A stretch of 64,000 bases of DNA, taken from positions 6,578,501-6,642,500 of the forward strand of contig NZ_CP044543.1 of the NCBI RefSeq assembly GCF_008932115.1, in the 5' to 3' direction. Origin of the DNA: Bradyrhizobium betae. Lineage in GTDB: Bacteria > Pseudomonadota > Alphaproteobacteria > Rhizobiales > Xanthobacteraceae. Below the pieces are notes generated by a model. The model made no database searches. It was not told where the DNA came from and worked only from the letters and a program-made list of their open reading frames with translations. A program made the translations under genes and the position numbers. Below, piece after piece: positions 1-10,103 of this stretch. How positions within the stretch are numbered: position 1 is the first letter of the stretch; each line of letters begins with the position of its first letter.

Positions 1-1317
1 GCCATCGCCTGGCTGCTGCGGAATTATGCGGTGCTGCCTGACGACGTCGATGCCGTGCTCGACGTCTATTTCCGCCAATGCGCGATCCTGGTCACCGCGC
101 GCGACCTCGCGGTGATGGCGGCCACGCTCGCCAATCGCGGCATCAATCCGGTGACGGGCGTGCAGGTGATCACGCCGCACGTCGTCGCGCGCACGCTGTC
201 GGTGATGACGAGTTCGGGCATGTACGATTATGCCGGCGAGTGGACCTATCGGGTCGGCATTCCCGCCAAGAGCGCCGTCGGCGGCGGTATCGTGGCGGCG
301 CTGCCCTCGCAGCTCGGGCTCGGCAACTTCTCGCCGCTGCTCGACAATCATTTCAACAGCGCGCGCGGCCTGAAGGTCTGCGAGGCGCTGTCGGCCCGGT
401 TCGACCTGCACATGCTCAACCGCAATGCCGACGTCCGCTCCAGCATCATGGCGGACTACGACATCTACGGCATCTCGTCGCGCCGCAGCCGCCAGCCGCG
501 CGAGCAGCAGACCCTCGACGAGCGCCACAGCGACATTCGCGTGCTCGAATTGGTCGGCGCGATGAACTTCGGCACCATCGACTACGTCACGCGAAGGCTC
601 GCCAGCGAGCCGCCGAATGCGCCGCTCCTGATCATCGATTTCCGCCGTGTCCCTGATATCACCGCGGCCGGCGCCGAGCTGCTGGGCGAAACTCTGACTG
701 CGCTCGGCAATGCCGACATCACCACGATCCTGTCAGGATTCGAGGAGACCTCGGCGGTGTGGGCGGCGATCTCGGCGCGGACGGCCGATCCGCGACGGCT
801 GCTGCGCTTCGCGCTGCTCGATGATGCCATCGAATGGGCCGAGGACCAGGTGATCTACCGCTTCGGCGGCTTCACCGACGTGAAGGAGAGTTCGCATCTC
901 GGCGAGCAGGCACTGCTGGCCGAGCTCGACACGGGGGAGATCGCCGCCATCATCAGTCTGTCGACCACGCGCCGTTATGCCGCCGGCCAGCGCATCATCG
1001 CCGCCGGCGAGCCCGCCAATTCGCTGTTCTTCCTCCAGAGCGGCATGGTCAGCGTGAAGCTGCGGAGCGGCGTGCGGCTGGCGTCGCTTGGCCCCGGCAT
1101 GGCGTTCGGCGAGATGGCGATGCTCGAGCAAAGCCGCAGCGCCGACGTCTTTGCCGATACGCCTGTGGCCTGCCTCGAACTGCCGCTCGACAGCTTTGCC
1201 GACTACCGCCGCGTGCATCCCGAGGCCTCGCTGAAGATCATGCGCAACCTCGCCGCGATTTTGGCGCGGCGGCTGGTGCTCGCGAATGCGAAGGTCGATT
1301 TGCTCAGCGCTTACTGA
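1..1317 (+). CDS. glsA: Glutaminase with C-terminal STAS and cyclic-nucleotide-binding domains (5' partial)
   Basis: The frame is open from base 1, so the start lies outside the window; 438 residues are visible. Residues about 10-145 are the C-terminal half of a serine-dependent beta-lactamase-fold glutaminase (L-glutamine to glutamate plus ammonia). The family signature GEWTYRVGIPAKSAVGGG is intact and is followed by the usual helices. After a linker comes a STAS-like domain (about 175-280, LIIDFRRVPDITAAGAELL) and a cyclic-nucleotide-binding domain (about 305-425, with GEMAMLEQSRSADV as phosphate-binding cassette). Classical bacterial glutaminases of about 310 residues stop before STAS, so this is the long form, presumably with nucleotide or partner control. 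It ends 16 bp from the convergent CitE-like gene. The family call is firm; the regulatory role is inferred. Confidence 0.93.
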   Translation, partial: AIAWLLRNYAVLPDDVDAVLDVYFRQCAILVTARDLAVMAATLANRGINPVTGVQVITPHVVARTLSVMTSSGMYDYAGEWTYRVGIPAKSAVGGGIVAALPSQLGLGNFSPLLDNHFNSARGLKVCEALSARFDLHMLNRNADVRSSIMADYDIYGISSRRSRQPREQQTLDERHSDIRVLELVGAMNFGTIDYVTRRLASEPPNAPLLIIDFRRVPDITAAGAELLGETLTALGNADITTILSGFEETSAVWAAISARTADPRRLLRFALLDDAIEWAEDQVIYRFGGFTDVKESSHLGEQALLAELDTGEIAAIISLSTTRRYAAGQRIIAAGEPANSLFFLQSGMVSVKLRSGVRLASLGPGMAFGEMAMLEQSRSADVFADTPVACLELPLDSFADYRRVHPEASLKIMRNLAAILARRLVLANAKVDLLSAY

Positions 1318-1333
1318 TCTGAAGCTGACACAA

Positions 1334-2239
1334 TCAACGAGACCGATGCGCGCGTGCTGCGATCGCTTGCGCGCGTTCGAGCAGCGCTTCGGCCCGCTGA
1401 ACGATCGGGATGTCGATCATCTTGCCGTCGATGGCGAAGGATGCGCGCCCCTCGGCAGCCGCTTGCTTGTTCAGGGCAACGACGCGCTCGGCGTCCGCCA
1501 CCTCCTTGTCGGATGGGCTGAAACCCGCGTTGAGGATCGGCACCAGTGACGGGTGGATACAGGCCGAGCCGACGAAGCCAAAGTCCGCCGAGCGCCTGAC
1601 GATCCGGGTGTATCCTTCCAGATCGGAGAAATCGGCAACCGAGCCGATGGTGCCCAGCGGCATGATGCCGGCGGCTCGCGCGGCCTGCACAATCTGCTGC
1701 TTCGGCATCAGCAGGGTCTCCTCGGTCGGCTTGGCGCCGATGGCGGTGGCGTAATCTTCGGCACCCAGCGAAATGCCGGCCAGCCGCGGGATCGAACGTG
1801 CGATGTCGTGGGCTCGCGCCAGCGGACCAGGCGCCTCGATCAGGCCGACAAACCAGATCTTGCCGACGGGCAATCCGCGATCAATCTCCAGTCTCGTCAC
1901 CATCTCGTCGAGCAGGCGCAGATGTTCGGCGCCTTCGACCTTGGTGATCTTGATCGCGTCCACGCCGGCGATGACCGCGGCTTCGAGGTCAGGCACCGCC
2001 AATTCGAGCGGCTGGTTGATCCGCACCATGACGTCCGAATTTCCGGTGTCGCGAAACCGTTTCACGATGCCCGGGATCAACTTTCGGGCGGTCGCTTTTT
2101 CAGCAAGCGGCACGCTATCCTCGAGATCGATGATCAGTGCGTCCGCGCCGCGCTCGACGGCTTTGGCGACGAACCGCTCGACGTTCGCGGGGACGAACAG
2201 CGCAGAGCGCCAGACCGGGAATGTTCGCTGAAGTGTCAT
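1334..2239 (-). CDS. CitE/HpcH-HpaI family CoA ester lyase (citrate lyase beta-like)
   Basis: This 301-residue protein is of the CitE-like TIM-barrel family, which cleaves or forms beta-hydroxyacyl-CoA thioesters such as malyl-CoA and citramalyl-CoA. Visible marks are the N-terminal LFVPAN, the metal-site strand ALIIDLEDSVP and the acidic motif SLGAEDYATAIG. The length is normal for stand-alone CitE-like lyases rather than the citrate lyase subunit, and no CitF or CitD partner lies nearby. It is the last gene of the operon and its ATG overlaps the stop of the CaiB gene by 4 bp. A CoA-transferase next to a CoA-ester lyase suggests activation of a dicarboxylic or hydroxy acid followed by cleavage to an acyl-CoA plus a 2-oxoacid. 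The substrate cannot be read from sequence. Confidence 0.9.
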   Translation of the reverse strand: MTLQRTFPVWRSALFVPANVERFVAKAVERGADALIIDLEDSVPLAEKATARKLIPGIVKRFRDTGNSDVMVRINQPLELAVPDLEAAVIAGVDAIKITKVEGAEHLRLLDEMVTRLEIDRGLPVGKIWFVGLIEAPGPLARAHDIARSIPRLAGISLGAEDYATAIGAKPTEETLLMPKQQIVQAARAAGIMPLGTIGSVADFSDLEGYTRIVRRSADFGFVGSACIHPSLVPILNAGFSPSDKEVADAERVVALNKQAAAEGRASFAIDGKMIDIPIVQRAEALLERAQAIAARAHRSR

Positions 2240-3498
2240 TTGCTGGTTTCCTTCACAACGCCCGAGGCGAGGGCGGCATCGATATCGTCAGGGCTGAGGC
2301 CGGCTTCGGCCAGGATGGTGCGGCTGTGTTGTCCGAGGCGAGGCGCGGGCGTCCGGATGCTTCCTGGCGTCTCGGACAGGCGCACAGGAACGGCGTGCAT
2401 GGGGAACGTTCCCATGTCCTCGTCGGGATAGTCGGCCAGCAATTCCCGGGCCTGCACGTGGCGATCGCTCATCAACCGGACGGTGTCGTTGACCGGGCCG
2501 ATGGTGACCTCGGCAGCTTCGAAGAACGTCACGTTGTCGTCGACAGTCCGGGTCGCAATGAAGTCGCCGATGATCTTGTCCAGTTCGGTGACGTGGACGA
2601 GCCGCTGTTCGTTGGTCTTGAACCGCGGATCATCGCAAAGCTCGGGGCGGCCGATCGAGCGCAGCACCCGCATGGCCATGCCTTGCGTGGAAGCCGACAG
2701 GCAAACCCAGCCGCCATCGAGTGTGCGGTAGACATTGCGCGGGACGGAGCCGCTCGAGCGGCTTCCGCTGCGCGGCTTCACCGCGCCGGTCAAACGATAG
2801 TTTGCCGCCTGAGGCCCCAGCGAGTTTACGATGGGATCGAGCAGCGGCAGGTCGATGACCTGTCCTTTGCCGCCGTTGATCTCGACCTCCCGTAGTGCCG
2901 CCATGGCCGCGAACGCGCCGGTGAGGCCGGACAAGGCGTCGGCCAGATACATGGGCGGCAGAACCGGCTCGCGATCAGGGAATCCGTTCATCTCGGCAAA
3001 GCCGGAAAAGCCTTCCACCAGCGTCCCGAAGCCGGGCCGGCGATGATAGGGGCCGGTCTGTCCCCATCCCGAGATGCGCACGATCACGAGCCTGGGCTCG
3101 AGCTTGAGCAGTTCTTCCGGCGAAAGCCCCATCTGCTCGAGCGTCCCCGGACGAAAGCTCTCGATCAGCATCGCCGCGCCGGGAATGAGCTTGCGGATCA
3201 GCGGCACCGCCTCTTCGTGACGAAATTCCAGGCAGATGCTGCGCTTGTTGCGCGAATGGATCTTCCAGTTCGTCTCGACGCCCTTGGTGCGCCAGCCGCG
3301 CAGCGTATCGCCTTCGCGCGGCTCGACCTTGATGACGTCGGCGCCGAAGTCGGCAAGGTGTTGCGTGAGAAGATTGCCCGCGACCAGCCTCGAAAGGTCG
3401 ATGACGCGGAGTCCTGTCAGCGGGCCGCGGACGCCGGGCGTATAGTCAGCCCGGTGCAGTCCGCTTTCGGGAGTGGCGGCGTCAGTGGGATTTGCCAT
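2236..3498 (-). CDS. CaiB/BaiF (family III) CoA-transferase
   Basis: This 420-residue protein belongs to the family III CoA-transferases, which move CoA from a donor such as succinyl-CoA to a carboxylic acid through an aspartyl-CoA thioester. The N-terminal block LTGLRVIDLSRLVAG, the segment DFGADVIKVEPREGDTLR and the expected catalytic-Asp region YLADALSGLTGAFAAM are all present. Length is typical. The start overlaps the 3' end of the ATPase gene by 17 bp, and the stop overlaps the downstream lyase by 4 bp, which implies translational coupling. With the lyase it probably activates the acid imported by the upstream transporter. The family is certain; the substrate is unknown. Confidence 0.92.
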   Translation of the reverse strand: MANPTDAATPESGLHRADYTPGVRGPLTGLRVIDLSRLVAGNLLTQHLADFGADVIKVEPREGDTLRGWRTKGVETNWKIHSRNKRSICLEFRHEEAVPLIRKLIPGAAMLIESFRPGTLEQMGLSPEELLKLEPRLVIVRISGWGQTGPYHRRPGFGTLVEGFSGFAEMNGFPDREPVLPPMYLADALSGLTGAFAAMAALREVEINGGKGQVIDLPLLDPIVNSLGPQAANYRLTGAVKPRSGSRSSGSVPRNVYRTLDGGWVCLSASTQGMAMRVLRSIGRPELCDDPRFKTNEQRLVHVTELDKIIGDFIATRTVDDNVTFFEAAEVTIGPVNDTVRLMSDRHVQARELLADYPDEDMGTFPMHAVPVRLSETPGSIRTPAPRLGQHSRTILAEAGLSPDDIDAALASGVVKETSK

Positions 3499-4585
3499 GG
3501 TTCCGTTCCGTAAACAGGATGCCGCCGGTCACGGGCAGCCACAGACGCAACTGGCGGTCAGTTGTTGCATCCTGGGTTTCGATGCGGATCTGGTTTCCGC
3601 CGACGCTCAATCCAATTTGCCAACGGCCGCCAACGTAGGAGTGACTGACCACATCGGCATCGACGATCGAACCTCCGACGGCCTGATCGTTGGCCGCGGC
3701 GAGGCGCATCTGCTCGGGACGATAGGCAAACGTGACCTTGTCGCCGAGTGATGGACGTTTGTCGGACTTGATCAGGATGCGCTGGCCGTCGGCGAGACTG
3801 ACCAGCGTCTGTCCGTCGCCGTCGGGCGCCCCGACCACGTCGCCGTTCAGGAAATTCGTCGTTCCGATGAAGTCGGCCACGAAACTGTCCGCTGGCCGCG
3901 TGTAGATCTCCTGGGGAGAGCCGATCTGGCTGATGCGGCCGCCGTTCATGACCACGATGCGGTCGGATAGGGCCAGGGCTTCGACCTGGTCGTGCGTCAC
4001 GTAGATCGTCGTCAGGCCGAGACGCGTGCGCAGTTCGGCAAGCCAGGTCCGGGCGCGGTCGCGCAGCTTTGCGTCGAGATTCGACAAGGGTTCGTCGAGC
4101 AAGAGGATTTCAGGCTGGTACACCAATGTTCGCGCGAGCGCGACACGTTGCTGCTGGCCGCCCGAGAGTTGGTGCGGATAACGATCCTGAAAGTGCTCCA
4201 TCTCGACGAGAGCAAGACTCTCCTCGACGCGACGCCTGCAATCGGCCTTCGACACTTTGCGCAGCTTGAGCGGAAACACGACGTTGTCGTACACGGTCAT
4301 GTGCGGCCACAATGCGTAGCTCTGGAACACGAGCCCGCAATGGCGGGCTTCCGGCGGCAGAAAGATCCCCTTTTCGCCGTCGAAATAGATCTTGTCGCCG
4401 ACGCGAATGCGTCCGCTCGTCGGCTGATCCAGTCCGGCAATGGCGCCGAGCGTCGTTGACTTGCCGCACCCCGACGGTCCCAGCAGTGTGACGAACTCGC
4501 CATCCGCAACATGGATGTTGACGTCGTCGATCGCTTTGACCGGCCCGTACCGCTTGTGCAGGTTCTCGATCAGCAACTCAGCCAT
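3482..4585 (-). CDS. ABC transporter ATP-binding protein (Fe3+/spermidine-putrescine type)
   Basis: This 367-residue cytoplasmic ATPase powers the uptake system encoded just upstream. It shows Walker A GPSGCGKST (about 36-44), the signature LSGGQQQR, Walker B ILLLDEP followed by LSNLDAKLR, and the switch histidine in YVTHDQ. A C-terminal TOBE-like region of about 110 residues places it with the FbpC/PotA/UgpC group. It overlaps the permease gene by 8 bp and the CoA-transferase gene by 17 bp. Fe3+-type ATPases serve many substrates besides iron; here the catabolic neighbours argue for an organic acid. Confidence 0.94.
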   Translation of the reverse strand: MAELLIENLHKRYGPVKAIDDVNIHVADGEFVTLLGPSGCGKSTTLGAIAGLDQPTSGRIRVGDKIYFDGEKGIFLPPEARHCGLVFQSYALWPHMTVYDNVVFPLKLRKVSKADCRRRVEESLALVEMEHFQDRYPHQLSGGQQQRVALARTLVYQPEILLLDEPLSNLDAKLRDRARTWLAELRTRLGLTTIYVTHDQVEALALSDRIVVMNGGRISQIGSPQEIYTRPADSFVADFIGTTNFLNGDVVGAPDGDGQTLVSLADGQRILIKSDKRPSLGDKVTFAYRPEQMRLAAANDQAVGGSIVDADVVSHSYVGGRWQIGLSVGGNQIRIETQDATTDRQLRLWLPVTGGILFTERNHGKSH

Positions 4586-6317
4586 AAAGCTTTACTCCGA
4601 GAAAAGCGCGTGCCGCCGTGACACAGACTCCAATCACCAGGATCTGCACGGTCGCCAGCGCGGACACCAGGCCGACCTCGCCCTGCGTCCATGCCTGGAG
4701 CAGTGTGGTCCCGATCACTTCGCTGCCGGGAGCGAACAGGAAGATCGCGGTCGTATACTCCTTGAAGAACGTGATGAAGAGGATGATGAAGCAGGCAACC
4801 AGCGCCGGCCTCAGCAAGGGCAAGACGATGTGCCGGCTCGTCGTCCACCAGTCCGCGCCTTGCGTGCGGGCGGCGCGATCGAAATCCGGGCTCATCTGCA
4901 ACAACATCGGCGCGATCGCACCGAGCCCCACGGGGATGAAGTGCATCGTGAAGGCGGCAACCAGAATCCAGATCGTGTTTCGAACGCCCCCCAGGCCCGG
5001 AACGAGTGCAAACGCATAGAAGAACCCGATGCCGGCGACGACGCCCGGGACCGCGCGGGGAAACAGTGCGATGTAGTGCAGTGGCCCGCGCCAGCGGAAG
5101 TCGGAGCGCAGCACGATGATCGCGATCAGGGCGACCATCGCAGTGGCAATGACGCCGCCGACCGAACTGACGACGAGCGAGTTCCAGATCGAGCGCGGGT
5201 AGACCGGGTATTCGAGCATGTTCGCGAAATTGCCGAGCGTCAGCACCTCGCTGATCGGCACCATCGGCGACAGCAGGCTGGTGAAGGCGCGCAGCAACAG
5301 AGCGCCGATCGGCATCACGACCGTTGCGACGATGTAGATCGCCGAGAGGATACAAAGCGGCCAGCGCAGATTGTTCAGGCGGAAAGGGCGTGGACGCGTG
5401 GCCTTGCCGCCGAGGGTGACGAAACGTCTTGTGTTGCCAAGCAAACGTCCTTGCAGCCAGACCAGCACGCAGACGACGGCAAGCATCACGACGGCGGCTG
5501 TCGCCACCAGGCCGTGATCGGGGCGGGCCGACGCCACGCCGTTGTTGTAGAGGAACGTCGTCAGCACGGTGATGCCGGCGGGATCTCCGAACACCAGTGG
5601 AATGGCGAGCAGCTCCAATCCCACCGTGAAGTTCAGCACGGCACTGTAGGCGATCGCCGGCATCAGCAGAGGCAGCGTGATCCGCCACAATGTCCTCAAG
5701 GTGCCGGCGCCAGCGACGCGCGCGGCTTCCTCCAGTGTCGGATCGGTGATCGAGGCCGATGACATGCAGTAGATGTAGGCGACCGGCGCCTGCGAAACGC
5801 CGGCGATCATCGCCATTCCCGGCAGAGAGTAGAGATTCCACGGTGCGCCGTCGAAGATCGACTGAACCAGAAGCGTCAAGTAGCCGGCCGGTCCGTAGAT
5901 CGTGTACCAGCCGAACGAGAGCACCAGCGCCGAGAGATAGATCGGCCACAGGAAGAGTTCACCGAACAACCGCGCGAACGGCATGTCGGTGCGGCCGAAC
6001 AGCACTGCCGCCAGCGTGCCGAGCGCCTGCGATATCACGGTGGTGAGGGTGGCGAACACGAACGTGTTCCAGATGACCAGCGCGAAGCCGTCGGTGCGAA
6101 GCAGGCGGCCGAAATTGGCCAGCGTCAGCTGCTGACCGGAATCGTAGAGCGCGCGATCCAGGAAAGACTGATAGAGAACCGGGAGGAGAGGCGCTGCGAT
6201 CAGGACAAGTGTAAGCAGGGCCATGCCGTACTGGATGACGGTATCGCGGCCGGGCAGTGGCTTCGGCAGCTCGTCCGCGGCCGTCGCCCCCAGAGCGCGG
6301 CTTGCGTCAAGCGACAT
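4578..6317 (-). CDS. ABC transporter permease, two fused membrane domains (FbpB/ThiP type)
   Basis: This 579-residue inner-membrane protein has two consecutive BPD_transp_1 domains of about six helices each, about residues 30-290 and 330-575. Each half has an EAA-like loop that contacts the ATPase, for example LEEAARVAGAGTLRTLWRITLPLL in broken form in the first half and DRAARTQGADWW in the second. The fused architecture is usual for Fe3+-type importers. The start overlaps the substrate-binding-protein stop by 11 bp. No sign of truncation. Confidence 0.94.
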   Translation of the reverse strand: MSLDASRALGATAADELPKPLPGRDTVIQYGMALLTLVLIAAPLLPVLYQSFLDRALYDSGQQLTLANFGRLLRTDGFALVIWNTFVFATLTTVISQALGTLAAVLFGRTDMPFARLFGELFLWPIYLSALVLSFGWYTIYGPAGYLTLLVQSIFDGAPWNLYSLPGMAMIAGVSQAPVAYIYCMSSASITDPTLEEAARVAGAGTLRTLWRITLPLLMPAIAYSAVLNFTVGLELLAIPLVFGDPAGITVLTTFLYNNGVASARPDHGLVATAAVVMLAVVCVLVWLQGRLLGNTRRFVTLGGKATRPRPFRLNNLRWPLCILSAIYIVATVVMPIGALLLRAFTSLLSPMVPISEVLTLGNFANMLEYPVYPRSIWNSLVVSSVGGVIATAMVALIAIIVLRSDFRWRGPLHYIALFPRAVPGVVAGIGFFYAFALVPGLGGVRNTIWILVAAFTMHFIPVGLGAIAPMLLQMSPDFDRAARTQGADWWTTSRHIVLPLLRPALVACFIILFITFFKEYTTAIFLFAPGSEVIGTTLLQAWTQGEVGLVSALATVQILVIGVCVTAARAFLGVKLYG

Positions 6318-7425
6318 TGAAGGTCTTTTTCCAGCGTGCCACGAAGCTGTCGTAGTCCCGCAAGGCGTCCCGATCGTAGCCGATGTAACAGATGTTCTGC
6401 TCGCCGACGGCTTCCACGATCGACGAGTAGGTGTGGCGGATTCCGTCGCCCGGCTTCACACCGGGACGCGCCGGCGTCAGGCCGCCCCGTCCGAATGCGC
6501 GCTGGCCGTCCTCCGAGACGACGTAGTCGAGCATCAGCTTGGCGGCGTTGACGTTCTTGGATCCCTTCGGAATGGCGATGCCGCGCAGCACGACCGGTTG
6601 ACCATCGCCGATGAAGCTCCAGCCGAGGATCTTGGCCCGCGCCGGATCGTTCAGGCGCGGCCAGAAGGTGATGGCAGAAACGAAGAAGCCCATGGTGTAT
6701 TCGCCGGAGGTCACCTTCTCGGTCATCGGGCCGCCGGAGCGCTCGAAGCGGGGCGAAAGCTTTGCAAGCTGTGCGAACTGCTCCCAGGCTTTCTCGCCGT
6801 GCTTTTTCACGTAGGCGTAGGCGATGCCGTAGCCGAAGGTCGTTTGATGCACGCCGTAACTGGTGATGCGGTTGCGCCAGGCCTTCTCGTTTGCCATCGC
6901 AAGCTCGATGAACTCCGCAAGTGTCTTGGGACGCTTGCCGTCCGGCACCAGCGTGTTGTTCCAGATCAGCGCCATCGGGTCGGACGAGACGGTGTAGACG
7001 CCGGGAATTGGTTTTGACCAATCCGGCCAGGCCTTCGCTTCGGGCGAGGCATAGTCGAGGATTTCGCCGCGCTCCTGGAAGTCGATCCATCCGCCCGGAT
7101 CGGCCGTCGCGATGAGGTCGCAGGTGCGGCTGTTGGTGCTCCGCTCGGCCAGATAGCGCTCGAAGCTCTCGCGCGAGGCGGGGAGATCCAGGGTCTCGAC
7201 CTTGATTTTCGGGTAGAGCTTGTTGAAGCCCTCGATCACAGGCCGCCAGTTTTCCGGCGACATGATCGAATAGATCAGCAGGCTGCCCTCGTTATGGGCG
7301 TCGTCGATGATCTTCTGATAATTCTCGGGATATCCGGTCGGCGCAGCCTGGGCGGTGCCGCGCAGCCCCACCGTGGCGCCGAGAACCGACATCACCATTA
7401 AGCTTCTACGATCGATGCCGGACAT
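6307..7425 (-). CDS. ABC transporter substrate-binding protein, Tat-exported (Fe3+-type family)
   Basis: This 372-residue periplasmic binding protein is the first gene of the operon. The N-terminus has a twin-arginine-like motif DRRSLMVM followed by a hydrophobic stretch ending near AQA, so it is probably exported folded. The body matches the extracellular solute-binding family that accompanies FbpB/FbpC-like transporters (LLIYSIMSPENWRPVIEGF near the N-terminus). The tyrosine cluster expected of true ferric-binding proteins is not obvious, which agrees with an organic substrate. The ATG is preceded by a clear GGAGG. Promoter elements should lie in the 102 bp shared with the divergent regulator. 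Confidence 0.92.
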   Translation of the reverse strand: MSGIDRRSLMVMSVLGATVGLRGTAQAAPTGYPENYQKIIDDAHNEGSLLIYSIMSPENWRPVIEGFNKLYPKIKVETLDLPASRESFERYLAERSTNSRTCDLIATADPGGWIDFQERGEILDYASPEAKAWPDWSKPIPGVYTVSSDPMALIWNNTLVPDGKRPKTLAEFIELAMANEKAWRNRITSYGVHQTTFGYGIAYAYVKKHGEKAWEQFAQLAKLSPRFERSGGPMTEKVTSGEYTMGFFVSAITFWPRLNDPARAKILGWSFIGDGQPVVLRGIAIPKGSKNVNAAKLMLDYVVSEDGQRAFGRGGLTPARPGVKPGDGIRHTYSSIVEAVGEQNICYIGYDRDALRDYDSFVARWKKTFNVA

Positions 7426-7465
7426 CTAGTGTTCCTCCCGTCGATGCGATTTGTTATGCGTATTT

Positions 7466-7477
7466 ATTGGCGCCAAT
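7466..7477. promoter_or_regulatory. Perfect 12-bp palindrome, candidate GntR operator
   Basis: ATTGGCGCCAAT is a perfect dyad in the 102-bp gap between the binding-protein gene and the divergent gntR-like gene. Looser flanking symmetry (TTATGCG on one side, TGCGCAATAA on the other) extends it. Read on the minus strand, it falls between a possible -35 (TTGCGC) and an A/T-rich -10 region (AAATAC), a good place to block the operon promoter. Binding by the adjacent FCD regulator is inferred. Confidence 0.5.
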
Positions 7478-7527
7478 TTGTGCGCAATAATTTTGACAAG
7501 TCAAGCGGTCCAAACGAGGAAGCAGCC

Positions 7528-8163
7528 ATGAAAGTACGGAAGGAGCAGAAGCGGTTGTTGGCGGCCGAAATCGGTGCTGCCATCCTCCAGGGCGACTATC
7601 GGCCCGGCGAATGGTTGCGCCAGATCGATCTGGAGGAGGCTTTCGCTGCGAAACGGTTCGATGTCCGGAGTGCGCTGACACAGCTCGCCGCGAGCGGGAT
7701 GGTGAGCCATGTCGAAAATCGCGGATACCGGGTCGCGCAGCCAGACTTGACTGTCGTGCGCGAGATATTGGCGATCCGCATGTTGCTGGAGGTTGAAGCG
7801 GCCACGCAGGCGCTACCGAATATCGGTCCGGGCGAACTCGAGAAGATCAAGCAAACCCAGAAAATCTTTGAAGATGCCGTGGCGCGCGGCAGCAAGGCGG
7901 ACCAGGCGAATACCAACGCGGCCTTTCACGACGAGATCTATCGCCATGCGGCGAACCAATCGCTCGCCAGGCTCATCGTCGAGATCCGCAACCGCGCCAG
8001 ACCCGGACCGATCGCGCTGTGGCCGTCGAATGCCGAGCTGCAGAGGAGCGCCGCGCACCACGTCGAGATCGTCGACGCGATCGAGTCTCGCGATCTCGCC
8101 GCGCTCGTTGCAGCGGTGCGGCGACACATCGTCGAGTCCGGCGCCAACTATCCGGCGCGCTGA
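7528..8163 (+). CDS. GntR family transcriptional regulator, FCD subfamily
   Basis: This 211-residue regulator has an N-terminal winged helix (about 1-68; LRQIDLEEAF and KRFDVRSALTQLAASGMV form the helix-turn-helix, ending in ENRGYRV) and a C-terminal all-helical FCD ligand domain (about 75-205). FCD domains usually bind small organic acids, often through metal-held histidines, and HDEIYRHAANQ and HHVEIVDAI are present here. I chose ATG 7528 because GAGGAAG lies just upstream; a longer open frame from 7429 has no ribosome site and crosses the operator. It is divergent from the transporter/CoA-transferase operon and is most likely its substrate-responsive regulator. Confidence 0.9.
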   Translation: MKVRKEQKRLLAAEIGAAILQGDYRPGEWLRQIDLEEAFAAKRFDVRSALTQLAASGMVSHVENRGYRVAQPDLTVVREILAIRMLLEVEAATQALPNIGPGELEKIKQTQKIFEDAVARGSKADQANTNAAFHDEIYRHAANQSLARLIVEIRNRARPGPIALWPSNAELQRSAAHHVEIVDAIESRDLAALVAAVRRHIVESGANYPAR

Positions 8164-8184
8164 GACAGTCGTGCCTGAGAGAAA

Positions 8185-10070
<1,886 letters not shown>

Positions 10071-10103
10071 GCCGGCGCCTGGCAAGGACAAGGGAGGATC
10101 GAC

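Noticed and set aside
7429..7527. N-terminal extension of the GntR regulator by an in-frame GTG
   Set aside because: It crosses the palindromic operator and lacks a ribosome site, whereas ATG 7528 has GAGGAAG.
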